A DNA stretch of 64,000 nt from Clostridia bacterium. Its GTDB lineage: Bacteria > Bacillota > Clostridia > Christensenellales > Aristaeellaceae. Location of the stretch: the NCBI GenBank assembly GCA_017509255.1, contig JAFWQA010000002.1, forward strand, positions 124,001-188,000. Direction: 5' to 3'. A model generated the notes under the pieces. The model was not told the origin of the DNA. It made no database searches and saw nothing but the letters and a program-made list of their open reading frames with translations. Shown piece after piece: positions 32,284-40,481 of this stretch. Position 1 is the stretch's first letter; every line of letters starts with the position of its first letter. Both the position numbers and the translations under genes were made by a program.

Positions 32284-34188
32284 TCATTCCGGGTCCCCCT
32301 CCTTCAGCACGATGACCGCGTCCGGGTCGAACTTCCGCGCCATGTCGTGCGCGGCCTTGCGGTTGGCTACGGTGTCAAAGACAATGGAGAAATCGTAGTC
32401 CGGCGGATACAGCTCCGAGGCCGGCACAAGCAGCTTCAGGCGGTTGTGGCGCACCTTCAGCTTCTGACCCTGCAGCTGGATGATGACGTTGCCGTCATCG
32501 TCCGCCGGGCGGTATACGATCGCGTTCTTTTTGTCCGGCAGGAGCTGTACGCTGTCACCCATGTGAAAGCGTTCAAAGCTGCCCTCCGTTTTCCGCGGCA
32601 GGCGCTGCAGGCGGGAGGAGGGAACGCGGGCGGGCCGGGAAACGGGTCCGGGAACGGCGCCCGGGCCGTGATCCGCGACCTGCCGGGCCCGGGACAGGAG
32701 GTGCTCCTCCATGCCGAGGCGGCGGGCGATCTCGATGGCGCAGCTTTCCCCGACCCGGCCCAGCTCCAGATGATACAGGGGCTTCAGGGAGACGCGGTCA
32801 AAGGCCATGCGACCGGGAACCACATGCTCGGTCTGTTCAGCCCACTGCCGGATCTGCGGGTCGTGGGTCGTGACCAGGAAGAAGCAGCCGCGGCGGAGCA
32901 GCTCCTCCAGGATCGCCGCGGCAAGGCCGGAGCCTTCCGCCGGATCCGTGCCGCTGCCCAGCTCGTCCAGCAGGACCAGGCTGTCCCGGCTGCACTGCCG
33001 CAGGATGCGGAGAATATTGGTCATGTGGCCGGAAAAGGTGGACAGGTTCTGGCTGATGCTCTGGCTGTCGCCGATATCGCACAGCACGGCGTCCGTCATG
33101 GCGATCACCGTCCCTTCACCGCAGGGGATATGCAGCCCGCACTGCGCCATCAGGGTCAGCAGGCCGACGGTTTTGAGGCAGACCGTTTTTCCGCCGGTAT
33201 TGGGCCCCGTGACCGCGATGCCCTGATCGGGCAGGGTAAGCTCCAGGCTGAGGGGCACGCAGGTCCGCGGGTCCAGCAGCGGGTGCCGGGCGCAGACCAG
33301 CCGGAGCCGGCGCTCCGCGGTCAGCGTCACGGGCCGCGCGTCCATTTCCAGGCTCAGCTTTGCCCGGGCAAAGAGCGCGTCCAGGTCCGTCATGACGCGC
33401 ACGGCCTCCCGCAGCGGCTCCGCCTCAGCGGCGACCCGGCCGCTGAGCTCCCAGAGGACGCGCCGCTCCTCCGTGTCAATGTCAGCCTGCAGCCGGTCCA
33501 GCTCCTGACGCGCGGCCTGCACGGCGGAGGGCTCCATGAACACGGTGCCCCCTTTGCCTGAGACATCGACAACGCGCCCGGGGAAGCTGCTCTGAAAGCG
33601 CTTCTGCACGGGCAGCACAAAGGCCCCGCCGCGCTGTGTGATATAGCTGTCTGCCAGCTCGTTTCTGTGATGGAAGATGATCCGGTTCAGCTTTTCGCGT
33701 ATGCCCTGCTCCGTGTGCTCCCGCAGCCGGCGCAGGTTCCGGAGGGCGGGGGAGGCGTCGTCCGTCAGCTCGTCTTCCCGGACGGCGTTTTCGATCTCAT
33801 TCGCCAGCGCGTCCAGGTCCGGCAGCTCCGCAGCCCAGGAGGCAATGCCGGCGCTGTGGATCCGCGCGCCGTCCAGATAGCGGCGCAGGCGGCGCGCGGC
33901 GGTGCAGAAGCGGGCGACGGAGGTCAGCTGCGCCGGCAGCAGCATGCCGCCCTGCAGCGCCCCGGCCAGGGCGGTATCCGCTCCGTCCGTTTCCGCCAGG
34001 GGCGGACTGCCGGCGTTTTCGATCACGCGGCGCGCGGCGGTCGTTTCCTCCATCCGGGCAAGGCAAAGCCCCTCGCTGAGAATGGGCGAGGTCTCCTCCA
34101 GAACGCGGCGCGCGGACTCCGAAACGGCCTGCGCCTTCAGCTGTTCAACGATCTGATCAAAACCGAGGGTTTTCATATCCTGTGTCAT
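32284..34188 (-). CDS. MutS2-like ATPase lacking the Smr nuclease domain
   Basis: The 634-residue protein has the MutS core and ABC-type ATPase: Walker A TGPNTGGKTVCLKT near residue 320, LSTFSGHMTNI, Walker B VLLDELGSGTDPAEG near 405 and VTTHD near 440. There is no N-terminal mismatch-recognition domain, which places it in the MutS2 group that works on ribosome collisions and recombination intermediates. MutS2 is normally near 780 residues with a C-terminal Smr endonuclease. Here the tail holds a small beta domain (HMGDSVQLLPDKKNAIVYR) and a short helix but no Smr motif. AAGGGA precedes the ATG at 34186-34188, and a consensus promoter lies 237 bases upstream. Confidence 0.85.
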   Translation of the reverse strand: MTQDMKTLGFDQIVEQLKAQAVSESARRVLEETSPILSEGLCLARMEETTAARRVIENAGSPPLAETDGADTALAGALQGGMLLPAQLTSVARFCTAARRLRRYLDGARIHSAGIASWAAELPDLDALANEIENAVREDELTDDASPALRNLRRLREHTEQGIREKLNRIIFHHRNELADSYITQRGGAFVLPVQKRFQSSFPGRVVDVSGKGGTVFMEPSAVQAARQELDRLQADIDTEERRVLWELSGRVAAEAEPLREAVRVMTDLDALFARAKLSLEMDARPVTLTAERRLRLVCARHPLLDPRTCVPLSLELTLPDQGIAVTGPNTGGKTVCLKTVGLLTLMAQCGLHIPCGEGTVIAMTDAVLCDIGDSQSISQNLSTFSGHMTNILRILRQCSRDSLVLLDELGSGTDPAEGSGLAAAILEELLRRGCFFLVTTHDPQIRQWAEQTEHVVPGRMAFDRVSLKPLYHLELGRVGESCAIEIARRLGMEEHLLSRARQVADHGPGAVPGPVSRPARVPSSRLQRLPRKTEGSFERFHMGDSVQLLPDKKNAIVYRPADDDGNVIIQLQGQKLKVRHNRLKLLVPASELYPPDYDFSIVFDTVANRKAAHDMARKFDPDAVIVLKEGDPE

Positions 34189-34424
34189 GTCTTTTTTCCC
34201 TTATCCTTTTTTTGATAGACATGAGCGAGGATCAGGGAATGCGGCAGCACAGAAAAAGGCAAAACAAAAAGTGCCCGGACAGCTGTCGGAACCGCGCCAT
34301 GGCATCAGCAAACAAGCGGTCATGTCACCGCTGTATTTCCTCAACCATGTTCCCTGTTACCGAACAGTCTCCAAACACTACCTCCACAGGATCGCCCGAA
34401 TCCTTCGGGATCTCTGTAAACAGT

Positions 34425-34453
34425 ATTATAGCCCGGCGGGCGCGCTTTGTCAA
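34425..34453 (-). promoter_or_regulatory. Consensus promoter of the MutS2-like gene
   Basis: Minus-strand TTGACA (34448-34453), 17-base spacer, TATAAT (34425-34430): both hexamers perfect. Confidence 0.85.
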
Positions 34454-34547
34454 ACGGAACGCGGCGGAAACGATACAGAAATAAAAAAACTGTATCAAAC
34501 GGAAACGGTTTCGTAACAGAAATCCTGTCTTTTTTCGGGATTTGTAT

Positions 34548-34575
34548 TTCTTGCGGGAGGTGAATATGCTACAAT
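34548..34575 (+). promoter_or_regulatory. Promoter of the LytTR/GHKL two-component operon
   Basis: TTCTTG (34548-34553), 16 bases, TACAAT (34570-34575), 90 bases before the first start codon. Confidence 0.5.
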
Positions 34576-34665
34576 GCCCGTAAGCAGGAGAACGCGCCCG
34601 GAGGACGGAAGCCGGGCGCGGATATACGGGACGGGAAAACCGCGCGGGAGCGGGGGAGGCAGGCA

Positions 34666-35379
34666 ATGATCAGGATCCTGATCTGCGATGACGACAGGGC
34701 GTTCGGCGACGGGCTGGAAAGGCTGCTGGAACGGTGCGGGATCGAGCGCAGGGATGAGTATGAGATCCGGAAGGTCTTCAGCGGGGAGGAAGCGCTGCAG
34801 GCGCTGCGGGAAGGGCAGTGGGACGCGCTTTTCCTGGACATCGAGATGCCGGGGATCAGCGGGGTGGAGGCCGGCATGCGGGTGCGGGAGCAGCTGCAGA
34901 ACTACGGCCTGAAGATCGTTTACGTTTCCTCCCGGCCCGGCTACGCCATGGACCTTTTCCGGGTGAATACCTTTGATTTCCTGATCAAGCCCGTCTCCTA
35001 CGAAAGCCTGGAGGCGGTGATGGATAAGCTGACACGGACCCTGGACCGGGGCGGAGAGATGTTCGTCTATCGCAAAAAGGGGCAGACGGCGCGGCGCAGG
35101 ATCGGGGAGATCCTGTACTTTGTCAGCCGGCTGAAAAAGACCGAGATCGTAACGGACGGGGGGACGGACGAGTTTTACGCGCCTCTGAAGGAGATTTATG
35201 AACAGCTGAAGGACCGGCGGTTTTTCTACTGTCACAAAAGCATCCTGGTGAACTACGACCGGGTGAAGGAATTCCACTATGACCGGCTGGTGCTGGATAA
35301 CGGCGGGGAGCTGGAGATCAGCCAGGCCAAGCGGAAGGAAGTACGCCGGATGACCGGCGGGATGGGGATGGAAGGATGA
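34666..35379 (+). CDS. LytTR family response regulator
   Basis: The 237-residue protein has a receiver domain (residues 1-120: ICDDD acidic pocket, phosphoacceptor Asp in LFLDIEMPG near 57, Lys in FDFLIKPVS near 107) and a LytTR DNA-binding domain (about 135-235, HKSILVNYDRVKEF near 200). Such regulators pair with GHKL sensor kinases and bind imperfect direct repeats. It overlaps the kinase gene by an ATGA. No autoinducer peptide gene was found beside it. The downstream ABC exporter is its most likely target, which is inference. Confidence 0.92.
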   Translation: MIRILICDDDRAFGDGLERLLERCGIERRDEYEIRKVFSGEEALQALREGQWDALFLDIEMPGISGVEAGMRVREQLQNYGLKIVYVSSRPGYAMDLFRVNTFDFLIKPVSYESLEAVMDKLTRTLDRGGEMFVYRKKGQTARRRIGEILYFVSRLKKTEIVTDGGTDEFYAPLKEIYEQLKDRRFFYCHKSILVNYDRVKEFHYDRLVLDNGGELEISQAKRKEVRRMTGGMGMEG

Positions 35380-36644
35380 CCGGCTGGGACAATATTCTGT
35401 TTTACCTGATCACAAACGTGCTGAACACGGTCAGCATCGCCCGCTTTTTCCGCCATGGCGCGGAGGAGAAGGTGCCCTTCCGGAAGGAGCTGGCAGCCTA
35501 TGCCGCCTATTGGGCGGTGATCTCCGCGGCCTACCTTCTTTTTGCCGTTCCGGTGCTGATGCTGGCGCTGAACCTGTCCGGTATGGTGCTGCTTGCCGGC
35601 ATGTATGAGAAAAGAATGAAAAGCTGCATTCTTTGGGCCGCGGTGCTGTATGTTTCCCTGCTGCCGGCGGAGCTCATCGCCATGTGGCTGTGCAATACCG
35701 TGGCGAAGGATGTGTGGCAGCAGCAGGAAGCGTTCTCGCAGACCGGGCAGATCGTGACGTGCGTGCTGACTGCGCTGAACGTCCAGCTGATGCTGCGGTT
35801 CAAGGGAGTGCGGAAGAGCACCGCGGGGAACAGGGTGAGCTGGGGCAGCGTCGTGCTGATCCTGCTGCTGTCGGTGGGCCTGATCTCGCTGCTGGCGGTC
35901 CACCTGCGGAGTGGTGAGAGGATCTTTGCCGTGCTGATGCTGGCGGTGATCGACTACGCGGTGATCTATATCTATGACCGGCTGATGCTCTCCGAGGCGG
36001 AGCGGGTGAAGAGCCTGCTGCTGGCGGAACAGAACAGGAGCCTGGCCGGGGAAATGGAGATCCTGAAGGATTCCCGGAAGAGGATCCGGGGGATCTATCA
36101 CGACATGAAAAACCACATCCTGGTCCTGCGCTCCTACGCGGAACAGCAGAAATACGCGGAACTGGACGAATACCTTGCCCGGATGCAGGAGGAGACGCAG
36201 GCGGCGGTGCCGCAGGTGTATACCGGGCAGCCGGCGGTGGACAGCATGCTGCATTACAAGATCGGCAGCGCGCCGGACGTACCCGTGCGGGTGGAGGCCG
36301 GCATCCCGGAGACGCTGGAGATGGACGGCTTCGACATCACCGTGATCCTGGGGAACCTGCTGGACAACGCGATCGAGGCCTGCAGAAGGCTGGAGAAGGA
36401 GGAGCGCAGCGTGCTGCTGTCGATCCGGCTGGCGAAGAACCAGCTGTTCATCCGGATGGAGAATACCTTCGACGGGCAGCTCCGGACGCGGCAGGGCAGG
36501 CTGCTGACGCGGAAGGAGGACGGCGGCGTCCACGGCCTGGGGCTGGAGAACGTGAGGCGGGTCGCGGACAAGTATCACGGCCTGCTGGAGACGGAGGCGG
36601 AGGGCCGGATCTTCCGCACCAAAGTTATGCTTTACCTTGGATGA
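35376..36644 (+). CDS. GHKL-domain sensor histidine kinase
   Basis: The 422-residue protein has six hydrophobic spans in residues 1-210, then a helical dimerisation segment with the phosphoacceptor His in YHDMKNHILVLRSYAE near 241, and a GHKL ATP-binding domain with the N box GNLLDNAIEAC near 327 and the G box GLGLENVRRV near 390. This is the AgrC/ComD-like layout that usually senses peptides. It begins in the ATGA overlap with the response regulator. A weak terminator-like hairpin follows 28 bases after the stop. Confidence 0.9.
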   Translation: MTGWDNILFYLITNVLNTVSIARFFRHGAEEKVPFRKELAAYAAYWAVISAAYLLFAVPVLMLALNLSGMVLLAGMYEKRMKSCILWAAVLYVSLLPAELIAMWLCNTVAKDVWQQQEAFSQTGQIVTCVLTALNVQLMLRFKGVRKSTAGNRVSWGSVVLILLLSVGLISLLAVHLRSGERIFAVLMLAVIDYAVIYIYDRLMLSEAERVKSLLLAEQNRSLAGEMEILKDSRKRIRGIYHDMKNHILVLRSYAEQQKYAELDEYLARMQEETQAAVPQVYTGQPAVDSMLHYKIGSAPDVPVRVEAGIPETLEMDGFDITVILGNLLDNAIEACRRLEKEERSVLLSIRLAKNQLFIRMENTFDGQLRTRQGRLLTRKEDGGVHGLGLENVRRVADKYHGLLETEAEGRIFRTKVMLYLG

Positions 36645-36672
36645 TGGCAATAAAACATTGGATCGTGGCAAT

Positions 36673-36693
36673 GACCGCCCACGGTCCTTTTTT
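36673..36693 (+). terminator. Short intrinsic terminator after the kinase gene
   Basis: GACCG and CGGTC around CCCA, then six T. A TATAAT follows at 36700-36705 and could start transcription of the ABC genes. Confidence 0.5.
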
Positions 36694-36756
36694 GATGCCT
36701 ATAATGGCAGCGGATCGGATGATCCGAATGAATACGGGAAGGACCGGGACGGAAAG

Positions 36757-37485
36757 ATGAGCATAATCGAAGTCCGGAATCTGACGAAACAGTACGGCGC
36801 GAAGACCGTGCTGGACGGCATCAGCTTTGAGATCCCCGCCGGGGAAACGGTGGCGGTGGTGGGCCCCAACGGGACGGGCAAGACCACGCTGCTGGAGATC
36901 CTGATGACGGTCCGGAAGCCGAACGGCGGCACGGTGACGGTGCTGGGGAGGAACGCCGGCGAGCAGAAGGCGGTGGACGAGATCCGCGCCAGGATCGGCG
37001 TGATGCTGCAGGAGGGCGGCATGTACAGCTTTATCAAGCTGAAGGAGGCGCTGGACCTTTTCGCTTCCTTCTACTCCGTGAGCAGGGAGAAGATCGCCCG
37101 GCTGGTGGAGTATTTTGAGCTGCAGCCCTACCTGAACACCAAGTACGAAAAGCTCTCCGGCGGCTGGAAGCAGCGATTCCTGCTGGCGATCGCCTTTCTG
37201 CATGACCCGGACCTGGTGTTTCTGGACGAGCCGACCACCGGGCTGGACCCCAAGGCCACCCAATTGGTGTGGGAAAAGATACGGGGCGGCGTGCAGAAGG
37301 ATAAGACGATCCTGCTGTCCACCCACTCGATGGAGGAGGTGGACAAGTTCTGCGACCGGGTGATCGTGCTGTGCGGCGGGAAGATCGCGGCGAACGGCTC
37401 TCCCCGGAGCATCAAGGAGGCGCTGGGGGCGGATTACTTCTCGGACGCGTATTTCAGACTGGTGGAAGGGGGCGAAAGACTGTGA
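36757..37485 (+). CDS. ABC transporter ATP-binding protein (ABC-2 exporter)
   Basis: The 242-residue protein has Walker A GPNGTGKTTLL near residue 36, the Q-loop, signature LSGGWKQRF near 133, Walker B LVFLDEPTTGLD near 155 and the H-loop STHSMEE near 192. The Trp in the signature is common in the DrrA/NatA type of exporter ATPases. The ATG at 36757 is preferred to upstream in-frame starts because the protein family begins with MSIIEVRNLTKQYG. GTG of the permease overlaps its stop codon. Confidence 0.92.
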   Translation: MSIIEVRNLTKQYGAKTVLDGISFEIPAGETVAVVGPNGTGKTTLLEILMTVRKPNGGTVTVLGRNAGEQKAVDEIRARIGVMLQEGGMYSFIKLKEALDLFASFYSVSREKIARLVEYFELQPYLNTKYEKLSGGWKQRFLLAIAFLHDPDLVFLDEPTTGLDPKATQLVWEKIRGGVQKDKTILLSTHSMEEVDKFCDRVIVLCGGKIAANGSPRSIKEALGADYFSDAYFRLVEGGERL

Positions 37486-38228
37486 AATTCTCCGCGAAAT
37501 GTATCTGGAAGCAGTTCAAATATGACCTGATCATCTTTTTCCGGGAGCCGTTCTTTGCCCTGCCGATCCTGCTGCTGCCCGGCGTGTTCTTTGTGATCTA
37601 CGCGGGCTCCATGGCGAAGAATACGGAAAATATCGCCGGGTTCGCGCAGTACCTGCCGATGTACATGATCCTGATCTCCTTTCTGACGGTATTCTTCAAC
37701 ATCGGCACGCAGTATGTGACGGACAGGCAGAGCGGGATCTTCAAGCGGCTGCTGCTCAGCCCCATCAGCCTGTTCAACGTGGTGCTGACCTATTCCCTGC
37801 GGGGCGTCCTGATCTCCGTGCTCGGGTTTTTTGAAATGATCGCCATCGCGGCGCTGGTTTTCGGGATCCCGCTGAGTGAGCACATGGCGCTGTTCTTCCT
37901 GGCGTTTCTGGGCACGGTGGTCATCATGATGCTGCTGAGCCTGACGCTGCACGGGTTTTTCAAAAACAGCCGGCAGGTGATGCCCTTTACCATCATCGGG
38001 TTCCAGTACGTGCTGCTGGCCAGCGGGATGATCATGCCGGTGGAGAACATGCCCGCGGCGGTGCGGTATCTGATCTACATCAACCCGGTGTATCACATGA
38101 ATCAGATCCTGATCCGGGTGTGGTACGGCGCCGCGCCGGAGGCCGCGCATCTGATGGCGCTGGCGGCCTGGGTGGCGGTGTGCCTGGCGCTGATCCGCTT
38201 CCAGAAGGGCTTCGCGTCGGACCGGTAA
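37482..38228 (+). CDS. ABC-2 type transporter permease
   Basis: The 248-residue protein has six hydrophobic spans and the ABC-2 features: a first span preceded by FKYDLIIFFREPFFALPILL, the RQSGIFKRLLLSPIS coupling region near residue 85 and a late conserved ENMPAAVRYLIYINPVYH near 190. It pairs with the ATPase upstream through a GTGA overlap (37482-37485) and forms an exporter of drugs, peptides or lipids. Substrate unknown; placement after a peptide-sensing type two-component system suggests self-protection or antimicrobial efflux. A strong terminator follows. Confidence 0.9.
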   Translation: MKFSAKCIWKQFKYDLIIFFREPFFALPILLLPGVFFVIYAGSMAKNTENIAGFAQYLPMYMILISFLTVFFNIGTQYVTDRQSGIFKRLLLSPISLFNVVLTYSLRGVLISVLGFFEMIAIAALVFGIPLSEHMALFFLAFLGTVVIMMLLSLTLHGFFKNSRQVMPFTIIGFQYVLLASGMIMPVENMPAAVRYLIYINPVYHMNQILIRVWYGAAPEAAHLMALAAWVAVCLALIRFQKGFASDR

Positions 38229-38232
38229 AAAG

Positions 38233-38275
38233 AAAAACGCCGCGGAAAGGGTGAATGCCTTTTCCGCGGCGTTTT
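38233..38275. terminator. Bidirectional intrinsic terminator
   Basis: AACGCCGCGGAAA (38236-38248) pairs with TTTCCGCGGCGTT (38261-38273), flanked by AAAA and TTTT. Confidence 0.88.
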
Positions 38276-38296
38276 CGCGCGCCCGTCCGGCGCCGG

Positions 38297-38638
38297 TCAG
38301 AAGTTCTGCCCGTTCCAGCCCCAGTCGCTGACGGGGTGGTAGGTCACATACACGGCGCTGCCGGGGATATCCAGCTTCCGGCTCAGCAGATCGCAGATCT
38401 GTCCGGTCAGCCTGTCATAGGCCTCCCGCGGGGCGTTTCCGTACAGACTGACGGACACATACGCGCCTTTATCCAGCTTTTTCCCGCCCAGCCAGAGGTC
38501 GCAGGAATCCTCGATCCCCACCATCAGGTAGGCTTCGCTTTTGTTCAGGGTCGCGATCAGCTTGCCCAGCTCTGACTTGATGTCCTCCTTCTGGGCGTCG
38601 GTGAGCCTGACAGTGATCCTGGAATCGATCATCGGCAT
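38297..38638 (-). CDS. MIF/tautomerase superfamily protein
   Basis: With the ATG at 38636-38638 the protein is 113 residues and begins Met-Pro, exposing the catalytic Pro1 of the tautomerase superfamily after Met removal. The length and the two beta-alpha-beta units (MIDSRITVRLTDAQKEDIKS, then AYVSVSLYGNAPREAYDRLT) match macrophage migration inhibitory factor homologues. Family activity is keto-enol tautomerisation of phenylpyruvate-like substrates. A longer start eight codons upstream would bury the proline and is unlikely; GGAGGGAAAG precedes the chosen ATG. It lies downstream of pfkA beyond a terminator. Confidence 0.85.
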   Translation of the reverse strand: MPMIDSRITVRLTDAQKEDIKSELGKLIATLNKSEAYLMVGIEDSCDLWLGGKKLDKGAYVSVSLYGNAPREAYDRLTGQICDLLSRKLDIPGSAVYVTYHPVSDWGWNGQNF

Positions 38639-38681
38639 GTTTTCTTTCCCTCCGTTTCTCATGGGCAGCGGACGCTGCCGT

Positions 38682-38717
38682 CAAAAAGGGAGCAGGGAGG
38701 TACAGGCCCCCTGCTCC
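38682..38717 (-). terminator. Terminator of pfkA
   Basis: GGAGCAGGG (38689-38697) pairs with CCCTGCTCC (38709-38717); on the minus strand five T follow. Confidence 0.8.
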
Positions 38718-38732
38718 GTATTGTTTCAGGTA

Positions 38733-39731
38733 TCAGAACTCTCTGTCGTGATTGGAGCCGAACTGCATGACCTCCATGATCTTGTAGCGGTCCATCTGCA
38801 GATGCTTCGTCATGGTCAGCGCCTTCTCGATCGGGATCTCGACGATGCTGCCTTCCTGTGTGGCGATGATGCTGTTGCCGCGGCCTTCCACAAAGGCCTG
38901 CACGGCGTAGTAGCCCATGCGGGTGGCAGTCTCGCGGTCACGTCCGGTGGGGGAGCCGCCGCGCTGGATATGGCCGATGACGGAGACGGTGGGCTTGATG
39001 CCAAGGGCTTCATGGATCTTCTCGCCGACATCCATGGCGCTGCCGGCGCCCTCGGCGACCACGATCATGAAGTGGGTGTAGCCGGCCAGGCGGGAAGCGC
39101 GGATGCGCTCGATCACATCCTCTTCAAAGTTCAGCTTGTGCTCGGGCACCAGCACGGCGGTGGCGCCGACGGCAGTGCCGACGTACAGGGCCAGGAAACC
39201 GGCGTTGCGGCCCATGACCTCGATGACGGAGCAGCGCTCGTGGGACTGCATGGTGTCACGGAGCTTGTCGATACACTCGATAGCCGTGTTGCAGGCGGAG
39301 TCGAAGCCGATGGTGTAATTGGTGCAGCCGACGTCGTTATCGATGGTGGCCGGGATGCCGACGACCTGCACGCCCAGACGGGACAGCTCCAGCGCGCCGC
39401 GGAAGGTACCGTCGCCGCCGATGGCCACAATGCCCTCGAGCCCGAGCATCTTGCAGGTGGAGACCGCCTTCTGGCGGCCTTCCGGGGTCATGAATTCCTC
39501 ACTGCGCGCGGTGTACAGCATGGTGCCGCCCAGGGAAAGAAGATGGCCCACGCTGGCGCGGGACAACTGAACAAAGTCGCCGTTGATCAGGCCCTGCCAG
39601 CCGCGGCGGATGCCGACGCACTCAATGCCCTTTGCCAGAGCGGCACGCACAACGGCGCGGACCGCGGCGTTCATGCCGGGGGCATCGCCGCCGCTTGTTA
39701 AAACACCGATTCTTCTGATTCTGTCAGCCAT
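38733..39731 (-). CDS. pfkA: ATP-dependent 6-phosphofructokinase
   Basis: The 332-residue protein opens RRIGVLTSGGDAPGMNAAVR, carries GGDGTF near residue 103 (the Gly that marks ATP and not pyrophosphate use) and the catalytic loop GIPATIDNDV near 125, then MGRNAGFLA near 170 and HIQRGGSPTGRD near 250. It phosphorylates fructose 6-phosphate to the 1,6-bisphosphate in glycolysis and should be a cytoplasmic tetramer. AAAGGAG lies 8 bases before the ATG. It is transcribed alone, from a promoter overlapped by a palindrome, and the glycolytic pyk gene lies 6 kb away in the same direction. Confidence 0.96.
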   Translation of the reverse strand: MADRIRRIGVLTSGGDAPGMNAAVRAVVRAALAKGIECVGIRRGWQGLINGDFVQLSRASVGHLLSLGGTMLYTARSEEFMTPEGRQKAVSTCKMLGLEGIVAIGGDGTFRGALELSRLGVQVVGIPATIDNDVGCTNYTIGFDSACNTAIECIDKLRDTMQSHERCSVIEVMGRNAGFLALYVGTAVGATAVLVPEHKLNFEEDVIERIRASRLAGYTHFMIVVAEGAGSAMDVGEKIHEALGIKPTVSVIGHIQRGGSPTGRDRETATRMGYYAVQAFVEGRGNSIIATQEGSIVEIPIEKALTMTKHLQMDRYKIMEVMQFGSNHDREF

Positions 39732-39790
39732 GTTACTCCACTCCTTTATATTTGTCGCGTATGCTTTTCAGTCCGTAAAGATTCCGAACC

Positions 39791-39827
39791 AATATACCAC
39801 ATTTTTCCCGGGGGCGTCAATTGACGC
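39791..39827 (-). promoter_or_regulatory. pfkA promoter with palindrome over the -35 box
   Basis: Minus-strand TTGACG (39815-39820), 18 bases, extended -10 TGGTATATT (hexamer 39791-39796). The palindrome GCGTCAATTGACGC (39814-39827) covers the -35 hexamer completely. Confidence 0.6.
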
Positions 39828-39873
39828 GGGGCCGGAGCCGTTGTATTTTTCACGTTCCGGAACCGGCCTTTCC

Positions 39874-40428
39874 TCAGAAATAACTGATGTCCGGCTGACC
39901 GATGCTATAGGCAAATTCCATGATTTCGGCATGTTCCATCTTTTCGGTGCCCGTCAGGCTCCGGAAGGCCATGCCGTGGCCGACGAGGATCACCCTGTCC
40001 AGATCCGCGTACTTATCCGCCACGCGGCGCATCCGGGTCCGCATGCTGCTGACGGTCTCCCACCGGAGCTTTTTTCCCTCCGGGTATTCCCCGCGGTATG
40101 CCTGAAATTCCCGCTGCAGCTCCACGCTTTCCTCCTGGGTGACGTACCGGTTTTCCCAGTCCGGGATCCATTCGCGCAGATCCAGCTCCACGGCGACCTT
40201 CAGCCCGGTTGCCCGGGAAATGATCTGGGCGGTTTGCAGCGCCCGGGGATAGGGGGAGGAAACGATCAGCCGGGCGGTCTTCAGCCGGGGATCCTGTGCC
40301 GCGTTTTCCGCCTGCGCGACGCCTCTTTCCGTCAGGGGAGCGAAGTCCACGCCGAAGCCCCGGAAGCCCGCTTCCCGTACGGTGCTGTAATCCGGCTCGC
40401 CGTGCCGGACCAGATAAAACATTGCCAT
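39874..40428 (-). CDS. Histidine phosphatase family protein
   Basis: The 184-residue protein has the LVRHGEPD motif at residue 7 with the phosphoacceptor His, Arg in SSPYPRALQTAQ near 60, Glu in ELDLREW near 82 and the second His in VGHGMAF near 150. These enzymes remove phosphates from sugars, nucleotides or proteins. Specificity is unknown. AAAGGAG precedes the ATG by 6 bases. It follows the NadD-like gene by 53 bases in the same direction and may share its transcript. Confidence 0.9.
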   Translation of the reverse strand: MAMFYLVRHGEPDYSTVREAGFRGFGVDFAPLTERGVAQAENAAQDPRLKTARLIVSSPYPRALQTAQIISRATGLKVAVELDLREWIPDWENRYVTQEESVELQREFQAYRGEYPEGKKLRWETVSSMRTRMRRVADKYADLDRVILVGHGMAFRSLTGTEKMEHAEIMEFAYSIGQPDISYF

Positions 40429-40481
40429 ATGAACTCCTTTGGGGGCGGCCGCGGATCCCGCGGCGGTTCCCCTCTTTGCTT

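Larger units (their letters stand above)
34189..34665. other. Divergent promoter and leader region
   Basis: No convincing gene lies in these 477 bases. The left half is the long untranslated leader of the MutS2-like gene, starting near 34418. The right half holds the plus-strand promoter at 34548-34575 and a GC-rich 5' UTR hairpin, CGCGCCCGG (34593-34601) with CCGGGCGCG (34612-34620), before the response regulator gene. Confidence 0.55.

Noticed and set aside
34325..34378. 17-codon frame with GGAGG ahead of GTG in the MutS2-like leader
   Set aside because: The spacing between GGAGG and GTG is only two bases and no conservation can be checked; kept only as part of the leader.
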